Below are positions 47,164-56,618 of a DNA stretch of 64,000 bases, piece by piece. Both the position numbers and the translations under genes were made by a program. Origin of the DNA: Kalmusia sp. IMI 367209 (Eukaryota > Ascomycota > Dothideomycetes > Pleosporales > Didymosphaeriaceae); the NCBI GenBank assembly GCA_027946365.1, contig JAPEUQ010000010.1, forward strand, positions 682,001 to 746,000. Reading direction: 5' to 3'. The stretch's first letter is position 1; each line of letters begins with the position of its first letter. Under the pieces are notes generated by a model. The model worked only from the letters and a program-made list of their open reading frames with translations. It was not told the origin of the DNA and did not search any database.

Positions 47164-47799
47164 GTTTGTACGAGATTTGTGGGACTGGATAGCATTCAAA
47201 GGTCGCTCGACAATAACCCGTGCCCGAGGGTGAGATTTCCGATCGTCCCCCCGCAGGTCGGCGCGCCCTGAATCCCCGGAACCCCAGATTTATTCGTGGG
47301 CTTGCCTCGGTCTGCCCACAGCGAATCACAGGGGCTGCACGCAATAAACGGCTGTTCTAACTAAATTGAGCCAGGAGGGGTAATGATTCCACAGCCCCAA
47401 TTGGATGAAAAGTTCCCTTTGTACGGCAGACGTGCTTTGTATCTAGGTAAGCGCCAATACGAAGGACGCCCTTGGTAAGACGGCGTAGTCATGGGTTTGC
47501 GGCATCTTCTCGGACGTAGCTCGATGGTCGTGGTACGGCAAGCCACGACTAGACTCCACTCTTCTGTGGCGGATGTCACAAGCTTGACCGTTCGGGACAT
47601 TCATCGCCTTGAGATAGTCCGAGATAGCAGTGTGCGGCACTATGGCCCAATTTTTCCGCTGTTGCTCTCCCCTCACATGATCAGCATTTGTATTTAAACA
47701 TGGGGTATGCTCCGCCTCAGCGACCCCCACGACCCCTCATCAAGGTCCTTTCGTCCAAAAGCCCTCCGTCCGAAGTCCTTTCGTCCTGCTTCTGACAAC
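47164..47799. promoter_or_regulatory. Divergent promoter of the regulator and the rhamnonate dehydratase
   Basis: 636 bp between the two ATGs. Close to the dehydratase start the 12-mer gtcctttcgtcc occurs twice, 30 bp apart (47745-47756 and 47775-47786). An ATG at 47707 could extend the dehydratase by 31 residues through this repeat, but those residues are low-complexity and I treat them as leader. Confidence 0.45.
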
Positions 47800-49181
47800 A
47801 TGTCTTCGAACGGTGGAGGAAGCGCCGCGCGCGGCTTCCCTACCATCAAACATGTCCGCACCTTCATCACGCAGGGCCCCGGGTCCGGTGGAGACTATCA
47901 CAATGTACATGGTGGCCATTGGCTGATAGACAGCAAGATCTCGACGCCAATGTCCCAGTATGAGAAATACAGGAAGTCTCGGACAAGCTGGGGCATCAAT
48001 GTGCTCGGCTCCTTCTGTGTAGAGATCGAAGGATCGGATGGGTCCAAGGGCTTTGCGACTGGCTTCGGTGGGCCTCCAGCATGCTGGCTGGTCGCGGAGC
48101 ACTTCGAGAGGTTTCTTGTTGGGCAAGGTAAATCTGCACAATCCAAAAATGAACATAATCAACCTAACACAATCAAGATCCTCGAGACACGAACCACATC
48201 TTCGAGCAGATGTACCGCGCATCAATGTTCTATGGTCGCAAGGGCCTCCCCGTCGCTGTTATTTCCGTCATCGATCTTGCAATTTGGGATTTGTTGGGCA
48301 AGATCCGAAACGAGCCAGTATACAAGATGATCGGTGGAGCCACACGCGAAAGGCTGAACTTCTACTGCACCGGCCCAGAGCCAGCCGCAGCCAAGGAGAT
48401 GGGCTTCTTTGGCGCGAAGGTGCCGCTACCGTACGGACCTGGGGAAGGCCACGAAGGGCTGAAGAAGAATGTGGAATTCCTTACGAAACACCGTGAGAGC
48501 GTCGGCCCCGACTTTCCCATCATGGTTGACTGTTACATGAGCTTGAACGTCCCATACACGATTGAGGTTGTAAAAGCGACGGAACATCTCAACCTCAACT
48601 GGTGGGAGGAGTGTCTCTCGCCCGATGACACAGACGGCTTCGAGTTGATTAAGCGCGCACATCCGCGAATGAAGTTCACGACCGGCGAGCACGAATACTC
48701 AAGATATGGATTCAGGAAGCTGATAGAAGGACGCAACCTGGATATTCTTCAGCCGGACGTGATGTGGGTAGGAGGCATGACTGAACTGCTGAAGATATCG
48801 TCCATGGCTGCAGCATACGACATTCCCGTTGTACCACATGCTAGCGGACCCTATTCCTACCATTTTGTCGTGAGCCAAGCGAACTCACCATTCCAGGAGT
48901 ATCTGGCAAACTCGCCAGACGGCAAGTCTGTGCTGCCAGTGTTTGGCGACCTCTTTATCAACGAGCCCATTCCCACCAAGGGCTACTTAGACGTCTCGAT
49001 ACTAGACAAGCCAGGATTTGGTCTTGAGCTGAACCCGAATGCTCGGTTGATCGATGCTACACGCATTTTGAACCCGGCGCCAGCGAAACCATTGAAAGTC
49101 GAAGAGATCAAGGAACAGGCGCCGATCAAGGCTGACGAGCCTGAGGCCAATGGCGTGCAGGCGAATGGCCACGCCGCTTAG
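47800..49181 (+). CDS. LRA2: L-rhamnonate dehydratase (enolase superfamily)
   Basis: Exons 47800-48127 and 48178-49181 close to 443 residues. The N-terminal capping domain reads FPTIKHVRTFITQGPGSGGD and HWLIDSKISTPMSQYEKYR. The barrel shows MYRASMFYGRKGLPVAVISV, FYCTGPEP, the metal ligands in VDCYMSLNV (Asp), WWEECLSPDD (Glu) and TTGEHEYSRYGF (Glu), and the general-base segment VVPHASGPYS (His). This set identifies RhmD-type enzymes of the mandelate racemase subgroup, which remove water from L-rhamnonate to give 2-keto-3-deoxy-L-rhamnonate, step three of the non-phosphorylative L-rhamnose pathway. The C-terminal 35 residues are an Ala/Glu-rich extension. The neighbouring Zn2Cys6 gene supports a catabolic locus; the other LRA genes are not in the window. 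Confidence 0.9.
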
Positions 49182-49718
49182 AGGATCAATAGCCCATACA
49201 GGGCGTAAAGGACTATGCGGTGTTTTTCTTACATGTGTCAGCTATACTGCATCGGCCTGGTGGTCATCTGCGTTTCTGGCGTCGCATTTTCCCCTGTCTT
49301 TCTAGATGGCTTCGCATTTCGCATGCTCCGGGAACTGCGATTTGCATTACGCGAAGAACGGTATAACCTAAATGATTTTTGTAGATGAGATACTCCAAAC
49401 AATAAACTATTATGAATCGAGCTGTCGCAAGCCCTATTTTTAGTGTGAGCGATGATTTTCAGCCGCTTCCGACGAGCCTTTTCGTTGCCCGTGCTTTGGG
49501 GCGCGGCGCACCCATACAGGGACCGTGGAGAGACGCAGTGGGGCAGGTGGCTTCTAGTACACCGCAGCTGGCTCTTCTAAGTTTCTTCATAAACATTAAT
49601 TGAGGCCGCGACATCGTTCAAGGTCTTATTTCAACCCATCGCAACCCTTTGCACATTTCATTCCATTCTTTGATTTTGCCATTGCACCTCCCCCGCCACA
49701 CATTACCCCGCTTGCATC
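49182..49718. other. Intergenic between the dehydratase and UAP1
   Basis: 537 bp, AT-richer near 49350-49400, with a CT-rich stretch just before the UAP1 ATG. No coding candidate beyond a motif-less 63-codon frame. Confidence 0.5.
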
Positions 49719-51364
49719 ATGGACGCAATCAAGGACACCATCAACTCCACACTCGAGAAGCTGAACATCACCGGCGCCCAGGCTGCCCCTGCGAAGGAGC
49801 CTACCGAGGAGCAGCTCAATGAGCTGAAGTCCAAGTACGAGAAAGCAGGGCAGGAGCAGGTCTTCGCTTTCTACGACAAGCTCTCGACAGCTGAGAAGGC
49901 GGGGCTCTACGAGCAGCTGCAGGATTTCAACCCTGATTACATCAACGAGATCACAGATAAGGCCCTCAAGCCCGCGAAGACAGAGTCTACCGAATCCACG
50001 ATCGAGCCGCTCTCCCCAGCAATGCCACGTCTTCCGTCCTTGACTCGAAGGTCGAGGACCTACAGCAATGGTATGACAGCGGTCTGGAGCTGATTGCCCA
50101 GAACCAGGTGGCCGTGGTCTTGATGGCCGGTGGCCAGGGAACACGGTTGGGCAGCTCTGCTCCCAAGGGCTGCTTTGACATCGGCCTGCCGAGTCACAAA
50201 TCGCTCTTCCAGCTGCAGGGTGAGCGGATAGCTAAGGTGGAGAAGTTGGCAAAGAAGAAGCACGGCAAGGAGAGCGTCACGGTGCCCTGGTACGTCATGA
50301 CCAGTGGCCCTACGCGGGGACCTACACAAAAATTCTTCGAGGAGAACAACTACTTCGGACTGAAGAAGGAGAATGTAGTCATCTTCGAGCAGGGTGTACT
50401 CCCTTGCATATCGAACGAGGGCAAGATCTTGCTCGAGAGCAAATCAAAGGTGAACCCCCACAGTATTATTCCACCGAATCGCTAGCTGACTGTCTAGGTC
50501 GCTGTTGCCCCGGATGGTAACGGTGGTCTCTACCAAGCACTTATCAACTCTGGCGTTGTCTCGGATATGGGCAAGCGCGGCATCAAGCACATTCACGCCT
50601 ACTGCGTCGACAACTGCTTAGTGAAGGTTGCCGATCCCGCCTTCATTGGCTTCTCTGCCTCCAAGAGCGTCGATATCGCCACCAAGGTCGTCCGCAAGCG
50701 CAATGCCAAGGAGTCTGTCGGACTCATCCTACAGAAGAACGGCCGCCCTGATGTTGTAGAATATTCTGAGATCACCAGCGAGGATGCAGAGGCAAAGGAC
50801 TCCAAGGACTCCAGTCTCCTCAAGTTCCGCGCCGCTAACATTGTCAACCACTACTATTCGTATAGCTTCCTGGAGAGCATCCCCGAGTGGGCGAAGAAAC
50901 TGCCCCATCATGTCGCGCGCAAGAAGATCCCATACGTGAACACCGAGACCGGCGAGACTGTCAAGCCCGAGAAGCCCAACGGCATCAAGCTAGAGCAGTT
51001 CGTCTTCGACTGCTTCCCGTTCTTGACGCTTGATAAGTTTGCCTGCATGGAGGTCAAGCGTGAGGATGAGTTCTCGCCGCTGAAGAACGCGCGGGGTACT
51101 GGAGAGGATGACCCAGACACTAGCAAGCAGGATATCATGACGCAAGGTAAGAGGTGGGTGCAGGCTGCGGGCGCAACTGTAGTCAGCGAGAACCCTGAGG
51201 AGGGCGTTGAGGTGTCGCCTTTGACTTCATATGTAAGTGTCTGTGGCATTCGCTGATGTATTATTATGTTGACCATGTTGTTCTAGGGCGGCGAAGGTCT
51301 CGAGTTCATGAAGAACCGCACTCTCACGGCGCCATCAGTCATCGAGCCCGAGCCGGAAGACTAG
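49719..51364 (+). CDS. UAP1: UDP-N-acetylglucosamine pyrophosphorylase, with one apparent frame break
   Basis: Exons 49719-50449, 50498-51232 and 51287-51364. The nucleotidyltransferase core is clear: [20 protein letters not shown] (nucleotide-binding loop), [67 protein letters not shown] and [13 protein letters not shown]. The enzyme makes UDP-GlcNAc from UTP and GlcNAc-1-phosphate for chitin, N-glycans and GPI anchors. The ATG frame runs through the N-terminal helix to about 50017, then the conserved sequence continues in another frame: EPL is followed by [20 protein letters not shown] only if one base is added or two are removed around 50009-50017 (CTCTCCCC). With that fix, phases close at about 513-514 residues, the normal length. 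No intron explains it; an indel error is likely. Confidence 0.88.
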
Positions 51365-52977
51365 GTGTGCCTGCGTAGGTGAAATGCTCCTGGCGATCAG
51401 TATTTGCGCACGTCGCGCTTTGTATGGATAGCAGGAGGCTACATCGATATGTACGACACTACAAAAGTAATGACAAACCAAACTTGACATCACAAATGCA
51501 TTCAATAGCCTGAATCGCTTTTCCCAGCCGGCCAGCCAGCCGGCCAGCCAACCATTAGAACGTCCACGATGGAATTCTGCTGTTCTTGTGCTACTGTAAT
51601 GGATGCATGAAACTCCAACGGTGGCTAAAGTCTGCGTCTCACAGCGCATGCAGGCCAGTGATGTCAACGTCGCACAATGCTAGCCCGGGTTTCACGTCTC
51701 TCATGCAGGAACCCTCTCGCGTGCTGTCCAACAAGAGAGCCTGCGGCTCGGTTCTGTCCGCCAATTCTCCTAAGCGGAGCGAACAGGCCCGCCAAGCACG
51801 AGGCAATAGTGCATCCCGAGGCCCACGTGAACATGAGGTCTGATCCTACACACGCTGACACATCGTATCTGCGTGTTCTGCTGTCAAGGGAGGGGAGGGG
51901 GCAAAAATGCCCGTAGTGTGTACCCGGAGGTAGCGCTACGGCAAACGTGCAGTCGACGCGGATGGGCGCCGACAGCCAGCGAGATGCCTGAACGTGTCGG
52001 CTTCTCGGCTTCTCGGCAGCGTGTTCTCTACGCCTTTCCGTTCTCGTTTCTTTGAAGGTGCCTGGCGCGGTGCGGCGCGAGAGAGAGCATGAGGGTGGGC
52101 GTGGGCGGTCGCTGCTGGATCTGCGCCATCAGATCGAGGCAGCGGGCAGCAACAGTGCGCAAGCCACACCGAGTCGGGCTGCGGGCAGTGGGCATTGTGT
52201 CATTTCGCGGGGTGCTAGGATGCAGACGGCAGCTGGTCGGCTTGCGTGCAGGCGGCAGAGGCGGACGAGGAAATTCGAAAAAGGGGCCCGTTCCCGCGCG
52301 GGCGACCATTCAGAGAAATGTGATAGCGCGCGCACGGGAGAAGGGGGAGGGCGTCAGAGGTCCCTAGAGCGAACGTGGCAAGGCAGGAGCGCTCCGTGGG
52401 CCGCAATCTGGACCCTGTTGCGGCGAGTCTCTTGTCTGGTCCCACCAAATTGCGCATTCGCTAGCCGCCAGTGTGGTTGGTGCTGCGACGAAAGAATCCT
52501 TTTTTGCCCGCAGCCCGACGCCAGCCCTGACCCCTTCGCAAACCCCATAAGACACCACGCATCGCCCACACAACGCGGAGGACGGACGCAGCTGAGTCGC
52601 TGAGGGAAGGACTGGAGATCTGATTGCATTGGTACGTTTGCGCCGTCGCCCTCTCCACTCTGGACCCTGTTCGCGCCGCCACGTTTCCCTCGGCGCGGAT
52701 CCCACATCACCACCCCTCGAACGACCTGAAAATTTCTGCCGCTGACTGCCCCTCGCAGGTGAAGGAACCGCAGAAGTGAAAGGAACAGGTGTGTGCGCGC
52801 TCATTCACCCACTGCACCCCTCGCCCCGCCCCGGCCGAACGCTTCTGCCGCGCAGACACGGCCGCGAACGCTTTCATAGAGCCTTTGTACCCGTCGCCGC
52901 CCCTTTCCGCTCCCCTACCCCGCCATACACCGTATGCTCATACCCTATCCATAGATATACGCGGAGGAACTGTCAAC
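51365..52977. other. Long GC-rich intergenic region
   Basis: 1.6 kb between UAP1 and the zinc-knuckle gene. Many overlapping frames (for example 52052-52603 plus and 52364-52804 minus) reflect high GC content, not genes. A 12-bp unit (cagccggccagc) is tandemly duplicated at 51525-51548. The last 250 bases are C-rich with CACC/CGCC runs, probably the leader and promoter of the highly expressed downstream gene. Confidence 0.45.
51525..51548. repeat. Two tandem 12-bp repeats
   Basis: The unit cagccggccagc occurs twice with no gap just downstream of UAP1, in non-coding DNA. Confidence 0.85.
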
Positions 52978-53830
52978 ATGTCTTCTCTATCCCGTCGTGC
53001 GTGCTTCAAGTGCGGAAACGTTGGACACTATGCTGGTGAGCCGCCCTCGCTCCTCAGCTGCGACCTGCGCCGCGGGAGCCTGCTGTCGAGGCTCCTGTCG
53101 CAAGATGGTTGTTGTGGTCGCCCTGGTGTCGCGCAGGCACGAGCTGTGCGACAAGGTCGTGGAGACACAAGGCTGACGTAACCTGACAGAGGTGTGCTCG
53201 TCGTCTGAGAGGCTCTGCTACAACTGTAAGTCGCTTGAACCCCAAATGCCTCTCGTGCCCGTCACTGAACCAGACCTAGGCAAGCAGCCCGGCCACGAGT
53301 CGAACGGATGCCCGCATCCTCGCACCACCGAGACGAAGCAGTGCTATCACTGCCAGGGGCTCGGCCACGTCCAGGCTGACTGTCCGACGCTGCGCCTGAG
53401 CGGAGCTGGCACGAGCGGACGATGCTACTCCTGCGGTCTCGCCGGCCACTTGGCCCGTAACTGCCCCAACCCGGGTGCTGGTATCGGACGTGGCGCTGGT
53501 GCTCCTCGCGGTGGATACGGTGGCTTCAGGGGTGGGTTCGGAGGCGGTCGCCCCGCCACTTGCTACAAGTGTGGCGGGCCGAACCACTTTGCGCGCGACT
53601 GCCAGGCTCAGGCTATGAAATGCTACGCCTGCGGCAAGTTGGGTCACATTTCCCGCGATTGCACGGCCCCGAACGGCGGCCCGCTCAACACTGCCGGTAA
53701 GACCTGCTACCGCTGTGGCGAGACGGGCCACATCTCCCGCGACTGTACTCAGGCCGAGGTCAACGGTGACAGCGCTGCGCCGGCTCCTGCTGCCGTTGCT
53801 CCTGTGGCTCCTACGACCGCCGTTGCTTAA
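52978..53830 (+). CDS. GIS2: CCHC zinc-knuckle nucleic-acid-binding protein (Gis2/CNBP type)
   Basis: Exons 52978-53035, 53190-53225 and 53280-53830 close to 214 residues. Seven CX2CX4HX4C knuckles are present: CFKCGNVGHYAEVC, CYNCKQPGHESNGC, CYHCQGLGHVQADC, CYSCGLAGHLARNC, CYKCGGPNHFARDC, CYACGKLGHISRDC and CYRCGETGHISRDC. An RGG-like linker lies between the fourth and fifth. The introns split knuckles one and two. Seven knuckles and this linker position match yeast Gis2 and animal CNBP, which bind mRNA, associate with polysomes and stress granules, and promote cap-independent translation. The tail is Ala/Pro-rich. The symbol is by resemblance. Confidence 0.9.
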
Positions 53831-54915
53831 ATATATCAAGCATACTGTTATGCGTTGAGAGCGCGAGTAATATCGCCTCGACGAAACATCATATCCCTGT
53901 ATATGATATCGACTGTTTGAATTTTGCTTTTTGTTTCTGCTGCCCACTATCACTTACTCCGCTTTTCCGGCAACATTCGGCAAACTTCACGCATCACGAG
54001 TTACTGTCATCGAGAAAGAGGAAAAGTTTTCACGAATCCTACGCTGATACCCACGAACGTTATATCCCTTTACGCGAAATCTATCATACCATTACTTCGG
54101 ACATCAAACGGCTTGGCGACACTTGAGGAACGGCATCTTCTTCTCTACCTTGTATTTCTGTCGACATCTTGGCTGGACCCTTTCTCTGGGCTGGCAGATG
54201 GACATTACTTGTGAATAGACTAGAAGTCGTCGGGGACAATCTATGGAAGGCGGCTGTGGTGGTTTGGTAGTGGAAGTTGATGGGAGGGATTGGGATGGGG
54301 ACGGGGCTTTGGAGGACTGAGAGCGGATTGCGTACGGAAGATGTAGTTGTGTGGGTTTGTCGGAGGTCGTTGGACGGCATTGCCCCTGCCCCTTGGTTTC
54401 ATTTTATGTTTGTCTACCGAACTCTTTTCCTTGCTCCGGCGAGGTTGCATAGCATGGCATCTCTCATCAATATACACCAAGTCAAGCTAGCTACATCGAC
54501 ATTGTTGAGGCTGAGTGAATGTCGTAGAACAACAGGTGCGGCGGCGCTTGGAACGTATATGTGGGCGATTTGGTACCTCGCGTTTGGAATCACCATCTGA
54601 CCCATCTGAGTCTTGTTTCAAGAGCCAGCATAGGATCTGCATGAGCATGTCGAGGGTTTGCGATACACGCTTTGGTCCTTCGCATTCACTTTAAGGGTAC
54701 CGTGGGTCATCCACATCGCTCCTTCCGTCCCATGCTCGCGTGTGTAATTCTACAGTCATTCGTTCTTTCCTCTACCACAATCCTGGTCTCAACAATTCTC
54801 TGACGCTCCCATTCTTTCCTCCCCCTCATCGCTTCGTCTTCACTACACAAAGATATCGCGCGCTGCTTGTTCATTTTACCTCGCATCTTCCACGTACTAT
54901 CTTCACTCCGCAACA
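53831..54915. other. Intergenic between the zinc-knuckle gene and DMC1
   Basis: About 1.1 kb. The left 300 bases are AT-rich and presumably the 3' untranslated region. Frames at 54084-54600 lack motifs. The last 200 bases, pyrimidine-rich (tcctctacc, tttcctcccc), are the likely DMC1 promoter and leader. Confidence 0.45.
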
Positions 54916-56316
54916 ATGGCACCATCTTCAGTGGCAAGCGACGAATCTGGCAACGATGTATGCGTACCTATTTCGTCTCCCAAAACGCGACAAGACATCT
55001 GGCTGACCGTGACGTGCAACAGGACGGCTTCATTGTCGACATTGACGCGATCCAATCACACGGTATCGGCGCAGTTGACATCGCAAAACTGAAGGCGAAC
55101 GGCTACTATACCATCGCGAGCGTACACGCGGCGACGAGGCGAAGTCTCGCAAAAATCAAAGGATTCAGCGAGATCAAAGTGGAGAAAGTCAAGGATGCGA
55201 TTGCGAAGTGCCAGGTGAGATGTCACCCTAATCGATGCAACAATTAGTGCCTGACTTTGCATGTAGCCCTCTGGAGGCGGCTTCCAGACCGCACATGACC
55301 TTGGTCAGCAGCGCAAGAGGGTCACGAAGATTTCGACTGGAAGCAAGCAATTCGATGCCATCCTTGGAGGGTGAGTGATTGATATTCTACCGAAGGTTCG
55401 TCTTCTGATGGTTTCCAGTGGCTTTCAGACTATGAGTATCAGCGAAGTCTTCGGTGAATTCCGTTGTGGGAAGACTCAGTTGTCGCATACCATGTCTGTC
55501 ATTGCTCAGCTTCCGAAAGACCTCGGTGGTGCTGAGGGCAAGGTCGCATATATCGGTGAGATTGACATCAATAGTCACAGTCTCGTTCGTAGACTGATCG
55601 TCTCTTCCAGATACCGAAGGTACTTTTAGACCTGAGAGAATTTCACAGATTGCGGAGCGCTTTGGGGTGGATCCTGAACAGAGTGTGTATATCATCCCCC
55701 TGACAAATTTTATGCTCATACCATCCAGCACTTGAGAACATCACGTACGCTCGCGCTGTCAACTCTGAGCATCAGATGGAGCTTCTCAACAGAGTAGCAG
55801 AGTACTTCGTGAACAATGAGTATCGCCTCCTTATCATCGACAGCATTATGGCCTTGTTTCGCGTCGATTTTGTTGGCCGTGGTGAGCTCAACGAACGCCA
55901 GCAGAAACTCAACCAGTTCCTTTCGAAGCTCACTCATGTTGCCGAAGGTGAGTTATTGTACTTACTCAATCTACAACATACTCACGATGTTAGAATTCAA
56001 TGTTGCTGTCTTCCTGACCAACCAGGTGCAGAGTGATCCAGGGGCAAGCGCTCTCTTCGCTAGTGCAGACGGTCGTAAACCTGTCGGTGGGCATATCCTT
56101 GCTCATGCTTCTGCCACTCGCATTCTGCTTAGAAAGGGCCGCGGCGAAGAGCGAGTCGCAAAGATCCAAGACTCTCCTGGTAGGATTGATTTTTTGTCCT
56201 TTTTCTTGTACTTTTAAAAGGCCCGATTTGGTCACTGACGTCTTCTAGACATGCCGGAGAAGGAAGCAATTTATATCATCACTAATGGTGGCATTAATGA
56301 CCCCGAGAAAGTATAA
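54916..56316 (+). CDS. DMC1: Meiotic recombinase Dmc1 (RecA/Rad51 family)
   Basis: Eight exons: 54916-54957, 55023-55214, 55267-55370, 55419-55555, 55611-55682, 55729-55947, 55994-56179 and 56249-56316. All phases close to 339 residues. The helix-hairpin-helix N-terminus reads [20 protein letters not shown] and [21 protein letters not shown]. The Walker A is GEFRCGKTQ, with Walker B in [11 protein letters not shown], plus [11 protein letters not shown] and the DNA-binding loop region [14 protein letters not shown] followed by [20 protein letters not shown]. The end is [11 protein letters not shown]. Short length and the lack of the longer Rad51 N-terminus favour Dmc1 over Rad51. Dmc1 catalyses interhomologue strand exchange in meiosis, so a complete copy implies a retained sexual cycle. 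Confidence 0.88.
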
Positions 56317-56618
56317 AAGGCAAGGTAATATGCGCTACGATCCTTTTTTTCACATCTAGGTAGGACCTACTGGTATCGTAAAGATTTTCCGAGTTCGACG
56401 ACTCTCGTTCAAGTTATTCCCTTTCTATCGCTGCGGTGTGGGCTTTTACTGCCAGCTAGCTGGGGCATTAACGTGGATCTATAAACATGGGACAAATAAG
56501 TTAGTATGCGGCTTACAATTCTCCAATTTCCGAAAATTATATTCTGGTGCCGTCTGTGACGAGGCAGACTATTGAAGTAGTGATAGAGCTTTGACGAACC
56601 AAAAGTAACCGCAATCAA
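56317..56618. other. Intergenic between convergent DMC1 and the Gly/Pro-rich gene
   Basis: About 300 bp, AT-rich, with nothing coding; it must hold two back-to-back terminators. Confidence 0.55.

Noticed and set aside
48426..48736. Minus-strand frames inside the dehydratase
   Set aside because: Antisense shadows of a well-supported enzyme gene.
52052..52804. Frames of 183 and 146 codons on opposite strands
   Set aside because: They overlap, are Arg/Ser/Pro-rich in the way of GC-rich non-coding DNA, and match nothing.
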